Positions 1 to 12,061 of a stretch of DNA of 64,000 bases are shown here, in pieces (positions within the stretch are counted from its first letter, which is position 1; each line of letters starts with the position of its first letter). The translations under genes and the position numbers were made by a program. Source of the stretch: Mallotus nudiflorus (Eukaryota > Streptophyta > Magnoliopsida > Malpighiales > Euphorbiaceae); the NCBI GenBank assembly GCA_947683625.1, contig CANTUR010001443.1, positions 1,296,501 to 1,360,500 on the forward strand, read 5' to 3'. The notes under the pieces are model-generated. The model saw nothing but the letters and a program-made list of their open reading frames with translations, was not told where the DNA came from and made no database searches.

Positions 1-1000
1 AGGAACTTGTTGAGCCTGAGTTTGATGATGCTCCTATACCTCCAGTTGCACTGTCAATTCAACCTATTTATCAGCAAGGTATGTCTGACCCTGAGGCAGC
101 ACTGTTCTATGCTAGAGTTGGTCGGATAGCTTTTGATGTGACATCAGACCCGTTGGACTTTCTGCATGCGATTGAGACAAGGACTTAGACTACTCACACT
201 AAGTCAGCGGATCATGATCGTCGAGTTGTCAATAGAGGGATCAACCCTGGATTGGTTCATATAGATGTTTCAGCTTTATATAACGATGATGACCTGGGCA
301 TAGTTCAAAGAGCGATTTATGAGGAGATTCTGCTTAGAGCCACTCCGTATGAGCTACAGACTAATGAGTATTTCCAAGGGTGATAGATCTGTTAAGGACT
401 ACACCAGAGAGTTTCTTCGACTCGAAAAATATGTAAAGGATTTGATCAGGGATCCATATTTCATAGTCACCACCTATATTACTGGTTTGGATTCTGCTTT
501 TGCTGGGATGCCTACAGTAGGCCTTACTCTGGAGTCGGTAATAGAGCTAGCCAAGGAGATTGAGTTAAGGCTAGTCAGGCAAGGAGCTGTGTCTGATTAT
601 TACCAGTTGGGCACTCAGTCAGGAGGATTTCAGACTACTCCGTATTTGAGTTTTCAGATTGGTTCAAGTAGTCAGTAGAGAGGCCCAGTACAGCAGAGCC
701 AAAGATAGCAGCAAAGAGTGCATAAGAGTAGTAGACATGGTCGTGGGGGTTAGCGTAGAATAATCAGATTTAGGTCAAGTGCTTCAAGCAGCAGTAATGG
801 TCGCAGTTCTAAGTCAGTGGCCAGTGTTTGCCAGATGTGTGACAGAGTCCATTAGGGACCGTGTAATATGACGTCACTGACTTATATTTTATGCGGACAG
901 ATAGGACAGTTTTCCAAATCATGTCCCTATTATGGTTATCAGTCATAACAGATTTTGTAGTTTCCACAGCAATCGATTACCAATGCAGCACTAGTTCCTT
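1..1000 (+). pseudogene. gypsy gag (capsid/nucleocapsid), broken
   Basis: Gag packages the element RNA into cytoplasmic particles. The clearest open stretch is 319-678 (119 aa), including KDYTREFLRLEKYV and VIELAKEIELRLV, typical of plant gypsy gag. Upstream bases 1-318 continue gag in pieces with stops. A decayed zinc knuckle follows near 880-930 (LCGQIGQFSKSCP), with an earlier half-knuckle CQMCD near 830. Several stops read as CAG to TAG changes. The N-terminus lies before base 1. Not functional. Confidence 0.75.
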
Positions 1001-1182
1001 TTTAGTTACCTCTAGCTCAGCACCCGAGTTCGACTCAGATTGTTGCTCAACAAGGACATGGTAGAGGTACCAAAGGAGATGCTAGAGGTTTTGGCCAGGC
1101 ATCTACCAGTCAGCAGGGAGGTTGAGGTCAGGCTAGAGTTTTCTACCTCACTCAGTAGGATGCTCAGGCATGTAATGCCTTC

Positions 1183-1887
1183 GTGGCAGGTATTTTTTCT
1201 ATTTGTTACCTGGATGCTTGGGTTTTGTTTGATCTGGGTGTCATGCATTCCTTTTTATCTCCTATGTTTACTTTGAAATCTTATTGGCAAGCTTCGAGGA
1301 TGGCTTTTCCTTTGTCTATTGCCACTCCTCTAAGCAATTCTTTGGACACCGACGTTGTTCTTTCTAGTTGTCCAATTTTCATCAGAGGTAGAGAATTGCC
1401 CCCAGATTTAGTGTTATTGGATGTGATGGAATTTGATGTGATCCTCGGTATGGATTGGTTGTCTCAGCACTATGCTGTTGTGGATTGTTGGAGTAAAAAG
1501 GTGATATTCAGAATTCCTGATGAAGAAAAGTTTAAGTTTATTGTTGATAAGAGTTTTACACCTCAGAATTTCATCTCCGTTATCACGGCTAGGAAGATGC
1601 TGAGGAAGGGTTGTCAGGGATATTTGGCATTAGTCAGGGATACTTTAGTGGAGAAGTTGTCATTCATAGATGTTCCTATTGCTTGTGAGTTTCCTGATAT
1701 TTTTCCTAAGGAGTTGCCAAGTTTACCACCTCACAGAAAGATTAAGTTCTGTATAGATATGGTTCCAGGCATTACTCCTATTTCAATGCCACCCTACAAA
1801 ATGGCTCCTGCAGAGTTAAAAGAGTTGAAGGAGCAGTTGCAGGAATTGCTGGATAAGGGTTTTATCAGACCCAGTGTTTCTCCTTAG
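1183..1887 (+). pseudogene. gypsy aspartic protease and start of reverse transcriptase
   Basis: A 234-residue open frame. Near its start AGIFSICYLDAWVLFDLGVM corresponds to the gypsy protease region, but the catalytic D-T/S-G triad reads DLG, so the active site is probably lost. The middle part (VILGMDWLSQHYAVVDC) is the conserved protease C-terminal region. From about residue 170 the RT lead-in appears (CEFPDIFPKELPSLPPHRKI), ending at FIRPSVSP. The frame is closed by TAG where the family has tryptophan (SPWGAP), a G-to-A change. The RT continues at 1906. Confidence 0.8.
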
Positions 1888-1905
1888 GGTGCACCGGTCC
1901 TGTTT

Positions 1906-2089
1906 GTGAGGAAGAAGGATGGTACCCTAAGATTTTGCATTAACTGCAGAGAGCTAAATAAGGTGACAATGAAGAACAAGTATCCTCTCCCAAGGATAGA
2001 TGACTTGTTTGATCAGCTACAGGGTGCACAGTTCTTTTCTAAAATTGATTTGAGGTCAGGTTATCATCAATTACGGATCAGTAAAGCCG
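1906..2089 (+). pseudogene. gypsy reverse transcriptase, N-terminal fragment cut by the copia element
   Basis: Encodes the fingers/palm start: [36 protein letters not shown] and [15 protein letters not shown], with the first catalytic Asp in KIDLRSGY. The RT stops at KADV, where it meets truncated copia LTR sequence. The RT resumes at about 9672 with the finger-to-active-site segment missing (roughly 33 codons by comparison with the usual family order), so host-element sequence was lost at this junction. Confidence 0.85.
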
Positions 2090-2228
2090 ATGTAATTTAA
2101 ATCCTGGGCAAATGAAATTCTTCGTTTTATAAAGGGTTATGATGAGTAAATTTTTGAAATTTACTCTAATTAGACTTGTGCTTACTACACATGTATTTAT
2201 GTCTAAATACCATAATTGATTTCTAACA
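2090..2228 (+). repeat. Truncated 5' LTR of the copia element
   Basis: Matches the last ~139 bp of the 3' LTR (about 9533-9671) almost base for base: ATGTAATTT, CAAATGAAATTCTTCG, TTGTGCTTACTACACATG and the end TTTCTAACA. About 2.03 kb of the left part of this LTR is absent. Such an LTR lacks U3 and cannot promote transcription. Confidence 0.85.
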
Positions 2229-2244
2229 GTGGTATCAGAGCCCC
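2229..2244 (+). other. Primer-binding site (initiator Met tRNA) of the copia element
   Basis: TGGTATCAGAGC immediately follows the LTR end CTAACA. This is the standard complement to the 3' end of plant initiator tRNA-Met, used to prime minus-strand synthesis. Confidence 0.9.
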
Positions 2245-3517
2245 TTTTTGCACTTTTATATATACTAAATAAATTGTTTAATTACAAATGTTGTGATTAA
2301 AATATGTTGGTTGCAAGTTTTGTGTCTAAAATATGCTAAAAAAATATATTTTGCATGTTATTATTGTTGTGAATAGTGGTACTGTAGCAGTAAATAGTAG
2401 TACCGTAGCAAACATTTTTTTATGTTTGCAAAATTATTATAACATGCAAAAGTTGCATTTATTTAATTTTTGCATGTCATACTTGCAAGTAGTGATCATG
2501 GATAAGGTTTTACATTCTAGAATTGTAATAATATATTTTATTATTGTTTATGTAATTAAATGTTAATTACATAGTATTAGGATGTATTGATAACCTTAGC
2601 ATGTCAAGGATTATTTGTTTGTTGCAAAAGTTGTAACAAAGAGACTTGAAGGAGTTCAAGGAGCAAATCCATGGAGATAGTGATAAGGATATTCATACTT
2701 GAAGTATTCATGGACAAGAATAATTTTTGTAATTTATTTTAGTATTAAAATAGGTATAAAAATTAGTCCATGATCACTCCTTATTTGTGCATCCATATTT
2801 GCATGTTTTATGCACATATGAGATATGTATGTTTTATATGCTTTTATACATATCTGTATGTATAATTGGATGTCATACCATTTATGTAGTTGATACGTAT
2901 AAATTGGTTAATATGCAAAGTGAGACCTAAAAATCTTCCAAATAAATTTAAGTCTAGGCTCTCTATTAGAGCAATAAATTATATAATTTTGGATTATGTG
3001 TATCGGCTATGGACATATAGGGGTATATATAAATCCAAGAGATTTATACATGTTATTGTTAAGCATAGTGATGTTTTGAGCGTATAAATATACTACATGC
3101 CAAGAATGGCAAATACGCGTACCTGAGGCATGTAGTATTCAAATTTATACATTTCACAGTGCCAATGGTATAGACTTAATTAATGCCAAGGACCAAGAAT
3201 GATAATGGGTACCTGAGGTCCGTAACATTAAGAGCTTGATTGATGAAATATCACATAAGATGTGATGATGGGAAAATGTCACTTATAAATATTAATATTT
3301 CACGAATGCAAAGGGTACCTGAGGAATAGTATAATTTATTAAGAACTTCATCACCCATTAGAAATCCATCCAATAAGGGATTTCCATTTCCTACTTAGCA
3401 GAGTAGGATCTACCAAATTAGTGGGAGACCATTAAGATTAAAGACCAAATCTAATGATTATTTATATAATTTCATTTAACTAACTAGTTTTGTTACCTTT
3501 AAAGATAATTTGATAAT
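2245..3517 (+). other. Long untranslated leader of the copia element with stem-loop repeats
   Basis: About 1.27 kb without coding sequence between the primer-binding site and gag. It is AT-rich and holds three related stem-loops at 3090-3138, 3178-3231 and about 3288-3325, each with a GAATG...GTACCTGA loop, plus a plain hairpin near 3250-3266 (TCACAT/ATGTGA). The position suits a packaging or dimerisation signal (inference). Confidence 0.6.
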
Positions 3518-4465
3518 ATGAAATCATCAAACCCACTCTCCGTTATACTAGACGAACATAGGCTTACGGGCCCAAACTTTATAGATTGGCTAAGGAATCT
3601 AAAAGTAGTTTTAGCTTTCGAAGAAATATTATATGTATTATATCAACCACTACCTGGTTCACTTCCCACGAATGCTTCTCAAGAGGAGCAAGACACTCTT
3701 AAAAATTGGAGAAAGCATGATTTGCAAGCACATTGCATTATGTGGGCTTCTATGAGTACCGATATCCATCAACAACATGAGAAGTACAATAGTGCAAATG
3801 AAAACCTACTTCACCTAAAAGAGCTGTTTGGTGAACAGAGTAGGACCGCTAGATACGAGATATCGAAGCGGTTGTTTCATGCTAAAATGAAAGAAAGTGA
3901 GGATGTGGCAGTCCATGTGAACTCAATAATAAGATCAATTGAGGAACTAAAAAGTCTAGAATTTTCAATGGACTTCCATCTCCAAATGGATTTGATCCTG
4001 CAATCACTTCCTGAATCATTTGGGCAGACCATAGCAAATTTTCATATAAATAAAGTAGAGTGTACACTTGCTAATTTATTGAACATGCTTTTAATAGCCC
4101 AAAAGGTAATACAAGGCAGCAAGGGGAAGGAGACTGCTCTTATTACTTCTTCTAGTAAGACTAAAAAGAAGAGTTACAAGAAAAAGAAAGGCAAGACAAA
4201 TGTTGTCAAGCCTGCAGGTAGGATAGCCAAATCTAAAGGCAAGGGACAAGTGAGGGAAGACCCAAACAAGGGTAATTGTTACTATTATGAGGGTAAAGGA
4301 CATTGGAAAAGAAATTATCCTAAGTACCTTAAGTCTCTAAAGACTAAAGGAAAGGATAGTCAAGGAGAAGGTATATTTTTCTCTAATTTTTGTAAATGTT
4401 TTAATAGTTCAGGGTATTGGATATCGGTGCTAGTTCTCATATTTATTTATCTTTATAGGATCTAG
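3518..4465 (+). pseudogene. copia gag polyprotein, N-terminal part of gag-pol
   Basis: A 315-aa open frame starting MKSSNPLSVILDEHRLTGPN, typical of plant copia gag (UBN2-like fold), with LTGPNFIDWLRNLK and the downstream helix-rich part to about residue 195. A lysine-rich linker follows (KTKKKSYKKKKGK, ~205-222). The CCHC knuckle near residues 250-265 reads CYYYEGKGHWKRNY, where two of the cysteines have become tyrosine, so nucleic-acid binding by the knuckle is probably lost. The last residues are out of frame with the protease: the active-site region reads DIGASSH in the neighbouring frame at about 4420. Confidence 0.85.
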
Positions 4466-5746
4466 CAAATAAGAGAAAGTTAAAGCCTAATGAAGTAACC
4501 TTATAGCTTGAACATAGTGCAACTGTTGCAACTAAAGCTATAGGGTTAACTTCAATAAATCTTTGTAATCATATTTTATTATTGGATGATGTATTATATG
4601 TATGTAATGCTTATAGAAACATAGTCTCTATTTCTAATTTGACTAGAAAAGGTTATGAATTTTTATTCAAAAGAGACGTATGTAATATTTACTTTGGAAG
4701 TAATATTATTGGCTTGGGTTGTTTAATACGTGGTTTATATTATATTGATAATAATTCCAATAATAATGAGCTTCAATTTATGAGTAATAAATATGCAATG
4801 CTAATTGAAAATACTTCTAATTCTAAACATCTATGGCTCTTAAGATTATGTCATATTATTGGAAGATAGGATCACTAAGTTAGAAAAGATGGGAATCTAG
4901 AGCAATCTTAAATCCGCATCTAATCCAACTTATGAAGCTTGTCTTCAGGGCAAAATGACTAGATTACCATTTGTAGGACAAATGGCAAGAGCCACTGATA
5001 TATTAGAAATTATACATAGTGATGTATGTGGGCCATTTTCTGAAATAGCTAGAGGTGGTTTTTACTACTTTATAACCTTTATAGATGATCTACCAAGATT
5101 TGGGTATTTATTTCTTATAAAGAATAAATTTGAATCATTTGAAAAGTTCAAAGAATTCAAAGCTTAAGTAGAAAACCAAACTGGGAAAAATATTAAAACT
5201 CTATGATCAGATCGAGGAGGTGAATACTTAGGTACTGAGTTTATTGAGTTTCTAAAGGAACATGGCATTGTATCTCAACTCATACCACTTGGAACACCTC
5301 AGTTAAATGGAGTGTCTGAAAGGTGAAATCGTACTTTATTGGATATGGTACGATCGATGATGAGTTATACGAATCTTTCTATTTTTCTTTGGGGTTATGC
5401 ACTCTAAACTGCCTGTTATATCCTTAATCGTATTCCATCCAAATCCATTTCTACTACACCATATCAAATACGACATGGTAGAACACCAAGTCTTAAACAT
5501 GTTAAGATTTGGGGATGTCCAGCTTTTATAAAAAGATTAAAGTCAGACAAGTTAGATGTGAAATCGATAAAAGGAAGGTTTGTTGGATATCCTAAAGATA
5601 GTTTAGGATATTACTTTTATCTTCCTATTGAACAAATAGTTATTGTAAGAAGAGATGCCATTTTTCTTAAGAAAGAATTTCTAAAGGAAGGTGGCATAGG
5701 AAAGAAGATAATATTAAATGAAGAGTCATCTAAAGAAACACAATAA
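4418..5746 (+). pseudogene. copia protease and integrase region of pol, broken
   Basis: Protease active-site remnant DIGASSH (family DTGAS) lies near 4420, then the GAG-pre-integrase segment at 4582-4869. Integrase core pieces at 4955-5167 contain IHSDVCGPF and FITFIDDLPRFGY (first two Asp). SDRGGEY near 5212 and the Glu-bearing NGVSER near 5310 follow. The C-terminal part, 5558-5746, carries KGRFVGYPKDSLGYYFY. In-frame stops occur at CAA, CGA and CAG positions (for example 5166, 5202, 5324 and 5405), all explicable by C-to-T transitions. Confidence 0.85.
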
Positions 5747-5755
5747 ACTAATAAA

Positions 5756-7485
5756 ATGAATATTGATCAACCTGAGGAGCCTATTCCAATTAAAAATATC
5801 ATCACACTAACTCCTAGAAAATCTTGTAGGGCATCTTATCCTCCGGAGAGATATGGCCTTCTACATAATATGCAAAAGTTGCATACTCATGAAGATAGTC
5901 TTCATATAAATGATCCTACCACATATGAAGGAGCTTTATCTAATAAAGATTCTTCTAAATGGATTATGCTATGAGAATTAAAATGGTTTCCATGTATACA
6001 AATGAAGTCTAGACACTTGTTGATCCTCCAGAAGGTATTGTACCTATTGGATGTAAATGGATCTTCAAGAGAAAGACTGGAGTAGATGGAAAGGTTAAAA
6101 CCTTTAAAGCTAGGCTTGTAGCGAAAGGATTTCGCCAAAGGGAAGGGATTGATTATAAAGAGACCTTTTCCCTAGTAGCCATGCTTAAATCCATTCGAAT
6201 TCTTTTAGCTATAGCCGCACACTATGATTATGAGGTTTGGTAAATGGATGTCAAGACTACATTCCTTAATGGTTATCTTAAGGAAGAAATTTTCATAGAG
6301 TAACCTAAGGGTTTTAAATCCAAGGAAAGCTCTAAAGTGTGTAAGCTTAATAGATCAATCTATGGCTTAAAGCAAGCCTTCAGGAGTTGGAATCATCATT
6401 TCGATGAGGCTATTTGTTCTTATGATTTCATAAAGAATAAAGATAAGCCCTATGTTTATAAGAAGGTTAGTGGGAGTCAAATCACTTTCCTAGTCTTGTA
6501 TGTGGATGATATTTTGTTAAATGAAAATGATGTAGGAATGATGACTTCTGTAAAAGTTTGGTTATCTAAAACTTTCTTTATGAAGGACTTAGGGGTGACA
6601 ACTTATATTCTCGAGATTCGACTCTATAGAGATAGATCGAAGAGAATGATAGGTTTATCCCAAAGTCTTTACTTGGAAAAGATATTGAAGAGGTTCAATA
6701 TGCTTGAATCTAAGAGAGGATTATTACCATTTAGGCATGGTTCTCATTTATCCAAGGGTATGTCTCCCAAGACACCCAAGGAAATGGAACAAATGGCTAA
6801 AGTTCCTTATGCTTCAACATTAGGAAGCTTAATGTATGCTATGTTGTGTACTAGGCCTGACATTGCCTATGCTGTTAGTGTGAATAGCAAGTTTCAATCC
6901 AATCTAGGTTTAGAATACTGGATAGCTATTAAATCAATCTTTAAGGACTTGAGAAGAACTAAAGATTTGATCTTAACTTATGGAGAATATGATTTACATA
7001 TTAATGGCTTTACAAATTCTGATTTTCAATCAGACATGGATGATAAAAAGTCTATATCCGGGTTTATTTTCATCTGTAGTAGAGGTACAGTGAGCTGAAA
7101 AAGTTCCAAAAAAAGTATCACTGCTAATTCCACTACAGAAGCCAAGTATATAGTTGCATCAAATGCTGCTAAAGAAGCTGTTTGGATTAGGAAGTTCATA
7201 ATAGAACTACAAGTTATTCCTTCTATTGAGTTTCTAATTTCTCTCTATTGTGACAACAATGGAGCTATAGTATTGGCAAAGGAACCAAGGTCTCACCAAA
7301 AATCCAAACACATAGAAAGGTGCTTTCGTATTATTCGAGAACTTATTGGCAAGGGTGATGTGGTCGTCCAAAAGGTAGCTTCAGCTGACAGTGTTGCTGA
7401 TCCACTGACTAAAGCGCTCACACAACTACAGTTAGATTGTCATTTTGAAAAGATGGGTCTTAAATATTATAGTAAATGGCACTAG
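5756..7485 (+). pseudogene. copia reverse transcriptase and RNase H region of pol, broken
   Basis: The RT start is readable across frames from about 5995 (CKWIFKRKTGVDG, KARLVAKGFRQREGIDY). The longest frame, 6337-7098 (253 aa), holds VCKLNRSIYGLKQA and the catalytic motif LYVDDIL, then GSLMYAMLCTRPDIAYAV and the RNase H start. RNase H continues past a TGG-to-TGA stop near 7098 with ANSTTEAKYIVAS and ends at 7273-7485 (ADPLTKALT), the usual copia C-terminus. The catalytic residues are largely present but the frame carries repeated stops. Confidence 0.85.
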
Positions 7486-7488
7486 TGC

Positions 7489-7499
7489 AAGTGGGAGAT
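7489..7499 (+). other. Polypurine tract of the copia element
   Basis: AAGTGGGAGAT lies immediately before the 3' LTR start TGTTAG, as expected for the plus-strand primer. Confidence 0.75.
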
Positions 7500-9671
7500 T
7501 GTTAGTATTGGCATGCCCTAGTGAAATTCTTGTAATTATTTAGACGTTATATATAATCCTTGTGGCAATAAAATATTCTTTTAAATAAAAATGTTATTTT
7601 TTTGAGTATTTTTCCTTTAGTATTATATTGAATAAATTTATTATCAAAGAGTTGATAATATGAGTTACAAATTTATTTAGTACATTTAGTATAAATTGTT
7701 CGTAGTCGATTAATTAATATTTGGATAATATTAATTAGACTATCACCTCTATCTATTTTCCTTGATTAGTGTGAGAAACTAATAGTGGGAGGTAGTGAAT
7801 CTCATGTTACTTGATATGAGTGATCATAACAGACATGTGGATACTCATTGGATGGGTTAATCGAAAAATGACATTAGAATTGTGATTGCAAGGATATTCA
7901 TATATAATCAACAATCACATTCTAGATTATAATGGTGCATATAGTCCTTAGACTTGAGGTGACATAGTCATCCATATTTAAGTGGTTAGAGTTTGTTACC
8001 GCTTACATACTTGTGTTAATCATCACATGGGTTTATAGCGTGTGGTGGATCTAATTAGTCAAATGTAGGGATGAATATTTAACCAAGATAGGATTCATTA
8101 CCTGGTGTGAACTAGGATAGATCCTATGCTATCTAAGTTTATTCTTGATGAATAAATTCCTGGTCAGGATAAATACAACACAGTTTGAAAAAGAGTTTCA
8201 ATACTAGAAAGAGTTCTAATATTTATTGTATTTTATCAAGAATTTAAACTTAAGATGAGGTCATATAATAAAGCTATTAGAGTTTGATAATACCTTGACT
8301 CTAAGCTTTATCGGGATCTTTAATGAAAGAAATTTAGTGCACGGTAATTATGATCAGGTTCGTGCGAATCATAATATGTATTCATTTCTAATTGGGTAGC
8401 TGTGATATCGATACTAAGGGTCACTCATAGCTTATGAGAACTAAATGTGAATAATTGGGACTTTCACATTTATAATTGAAAAGAGTTTCAAATAATATTA
8501 AATGTTAATATTATATTTTCTCATTGTCATTTAGACATGAACCTAGTAAGTCACACCTAATAGAGTTTTATTTATTCACTATAGTATTAATCTATTTATT
8601 GATTAAAATATTTTAATCAATTAATCAAGATTAATAGAATTAGATTTATATTTTGAACAATGATTCCAATATATCATGAAATCTAATTCAAGTAAGAGTA
8701 TTATTTATTAATTAATATTTAATTAATATTGGATATTAATTAATATATATTAAATTAATAAATATATATATGTTGTTATTTATTTATGGATTTATATTAA
8801 TGGTCCAAATTGGTTTGGACATAGGCTAAAAATTTATTTTGGACCAAAGATTAATTAAAGTCCAAATTTTTGTATATGTATAATTTAATATGTAAAATAA
8901 TACATTTGATGTATACTTTACATACAAATTTATACATTAATATGTGTAGGTGGAAAACTCAATTTTTGAATTAAGTAAGGTGGCATATTAATTAAGTGGT
9001 TATTTCTAAAGTATGCATAAGGTTTCATTTTAATCATTTGAATGGTTAGGTGTATACCTGCACACTTAATAATCACTTAATTAATTAATACATATTTTTC
9101 CTTAGTGGAAAATTACTACACGTATATCATTTCATATATATAAGGGAAGTGAAGTGACTTGGTAAGATAAGAAAGAAGCAAAAATAATGCTTAAATGACT
9201 TTTTGTTTAAAGAGTTAAGAAAAAAAATCACTAAGTGATTTTGGTTATGATAAGATCATAAACCAAAAATGAACGCAACATATACTAAACATATACTTTA
9301 CACTAGTGCTTTTAATTAAATTAGTACAAGTTACTAAGTTTAATTAACACAAGTAAGTGATAGATAAGACTTTGGTGTTTTAAATTAGAGGCCTTACATT
9401 TGGAGGGCTAAGCATTTGATTCAAGGAATTGAACAAAAGGAAGGTTAAGTTCTACAACAAGTAAGTTTACAAACTTATAATTATTTAATTATTTATTTAT
9501 GTTTTACTTAATTTATTTTGTTGTGTATTTCAATGTAATTTGAATCCTAGGCAAATGAAATTCTTCGTTTTATGAAAGGTTATGATGAGTAAATTTTTAA
9601 AATTTACTCTATTTAGTCTTGTGCTTACTACACATGTATTTATGTCTAAATACCATAATTGATTTCTAACA
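7500..9671 (+). repeat. 3' LTR of the copia element (2172 bp)
   Basis: Begins TGTTAGTATTGGCATGCCC and ends TTTCTAACA, giving matching TGTTAG/CTAACA termini. It is long for a copia LTR and AT-rich, with no coding sequence. Its last ~139 bp are repeated at 2090-2228. A related but diverged LTR start (TGTTAGTGATATGC on the minus strand) occurs in the solo LTR at 20597-21989. Confidence 0.85.
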
Positions 9672-12017
9672 CAGGGTATCCAGATCATATGTGGATCAGT
9701 TTGTGGTAGTCTTCATTGATGATATATTAGTGTATTCGAAGAGTATGGAAGAGCATGTATATCACTTGAGGACTGTACTGCAGACACTAAGAGAACATTA
9801 GCTTTATGTTAAATTTGTGAAGTGTATTTTTGGTTAGAGAGTGTTGTATTCCTTGGACACATGGTGTCTAAAGATGGTATTCAGGTTAATCCACAGAAGA
9901 TTGAGGTAGTTTCTGAGTGGCCTAAATTGACGACAATTATTGAGATTCAAAGTTTTCTGGGTTTAGTTGGGTATTATAGGAGGTTTGTCTAGGAATTTTC
10001 CAGAATTGTAGCTCTTAGACTCGCTTGACTCAGAAGAATGTGAAGTTTGAGTGGTCAGATGCTTGTGAGAACAATTTTTAGTTGTTGAAGGAGAAGTTGA
10101 CCACAACTCCAATTTTGGCTTTGCCTAATGGAGAAGATAAGTTCATAGTGTATTGTGATGCCTTTAGAGTTGGCCTAGGTTATGTGTTGATGTAAAATGG
10201 TAAGGCAATAGCTTATGCTTCGAGGTAGTTGAAGAAGCATGAACAAAATTATCCTACCCATGACCTAGAGATGGTTGTAGTGATCTTTGCTCTCAAGATC
10301 TAGAGACATTCTTTGTACAGGGTGACTTGTGAGATTTTTACTGATTATAAGAGCATTAAGTACATTTTTTAGTAGAGAGATCTGAATCTTAGGCAGAGGA
10401 GATGGTTGGAACTATTGAAGGACTATGACTGTGAGATCCTTTATTATCCAGGCAAGGCTAATGTGGTAGCAGATGCCTTGAGTAGGAAGTCCTCAAGTGG
10501 TCTTGCTCACATTAGTGTGGAGAGGAGACCGTTGATCCAAGAGTTGCATGAGTTAGTGGATCAAGGTCTGATGATGAAGGTGAGTATATCTGGTGGACTG
10601 TTAGCTCGGTTTAAGGTTCAATCTATGTTGAGAGATAAGATTAAAGCAGCTCAGAGTTGAGATCTTATTCTACAAGTGCTTGCAGAGAATGTTCATGCAG
10701 GGAAGTTCACTGATTTCACACTTGATGATGAATAGATTGTGTGTTCCTGATGTGGATAATTTGAGAGAAGAGATCCTTGAGGAAGCACATTCTATAGCCT
10801 ACAGCGTACATCCAGGTGTTACTAAGATGTACTACAATATTAGAGACTTATACTAGTGGGATGGACTGAAGAAAGATGTAGCTGATTATGTTGTTAAGTG
10901 TTTGGCGTGTTAGCAGGTGAAAGCTAAACATTAAAAGCCTTTTGGGAAGCTTCAAACTCTTCCTATTCCTTAGTGGAAGTGGGAAAGGATTGCTATGGAT
11001 TTTGTGGTTGGTTTACCTCGTTCCAAGGATGGATACGATTCCATCTAGGTGATAGTGGACATGTTGACCAAGTCTGCACATTTCTTGCCTATAAAAGCCA
11101 CTTATTCTATAGCCAGATTGGCGAAGCTGTATGTGAAGCATATTGTGTGCCTTCATGGAGTACCTGTGTCCATTGTGTCAGACAAAGGTTCAGTGTTTAC
11201 TTCTCATTTTTAACAGAAGTTACAGGAAGCAATGGGCACTAGGCTAGATTTCAGTACTGCTTTTCATCCTCAGACAGATGGTCAGTCTGAAAGGATGATC
11301 CAGACACTGGAAGATATGTTGAGGATGTGTGTTTTGGATCTAAGAGGTAACTAGGATGATCATTTGCCACTTGCGGAGTTTGCTTATAATAACAGTTACT
11401 ATAGTAGTATTGGGATGGCACCATATGAGGCTTTGTATGGAAGGAAATGTAGATCCCTTCTGAGTTGGGATGAGATTAGGGAGAGAGCATTAATTGGACC
11501 TGAGATGGTTCAGGATGCTGTAGAGAAGTTACTGTGATTAAAAGGAGATTAGAGACAGCAGTTAGCAGACATAAGAGCTATACGGATCCGAGACGTAGAG
11601 ATGTGGAATTCCAGGTAGGAGACTATGTGTTCCTGAAGGTGTCTCCAATGAAAGGTATGATAAGATTTGGTAGGAAGGGTAAGCTAGCACCTAGGTATAT
11701 TAGACCATTCAAGATTCTAGAGAGAGTGGGCATTATTGTATATTGGTTGGCTTTGCCTCCGAGTTTGTCTCAAGTGCATCCAGTGTTAGTATATTTCAGA
11801 TCCTTCGCATGTGTTGCAGCTCGATAGCGTGGAAGTAAATGAAGACTTGACAGTCGTGGAAGAACCTGTTGCGATCATAGACTATCAAGTTCGACAGTTG
11901 TGTTCGAAGTAAATTCTAATGGTCAAAGTGTTGTGGTGAAGCAACAACGTAGAAGAGCATACTTGGGAGACTGAAGCAGAGATGCGAGCTTGTTACCCGT
12001 ATCTCTTTCCTCCTTGA
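9672..12017 (+). pseudogene. gypsy pol, distal half: RT active site, RNase H, integrase, chromodomain-like tail
   Basis: Resumes the gypsy RT with [16 protein letters not shown]; the catalytic FIDD is intact. RNase H is readable at about 10120-10480 ([17 protein letters not shown]). The 84-aa frame 10406-10660 spans the RNase H end and the integrase lead-in. The integrase core is read in pieces: MDFVVGLPRSKDGYDSI and VSDKGSVFTSHF (two Asp), [10 protein letters not shown] (Glu region). The frame 11534-11827 is the integrase C-terminus (VGDYVFLKVSPMKG). The last part, to TGA at 12015, reads as a chromodomain-like tail (EEHTWETEAEMRACYPYLFP). At least ten stops are present, nearly all at CAG, CAA, CGA or TGG codons. 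Confidence 0.85.
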
Positions 12018-12061
12018 TTCTTGTAATTTATTCTTTTCTTGAATTCAAGGACAAATTCCTA

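Larger units (their letters stand above)
2090..9671 (+). mobile_element. Ty1/copia LTR retrotransposon, 5' LTR mostly deleted
   Basis: Order is truncated 5' LTR (2090-2228), Met-tRNA primer-binding site, a 1.3 kb leader, gag, protease, integrase, RT, RNase H, purine tract and 3' LTR (7500-9671). Integrase before RT is diagnostic of copia. The 3' LTR has TGTTAG...CTAACA ends and is 2172 bp. The 5' LTR keeps only its last ~139 bp. The 5' deletion also removed the left target-site duplicate; CAGGG follows the 3' LTR. Many stops make it non-autonomous. Confidence 0.9.

Noticed and set aside
2333..3087. Small frames in the copia leader
   Set aside because: AT-rich sequence between the primer site and gag; no similarity to known proteins and no conserved start.
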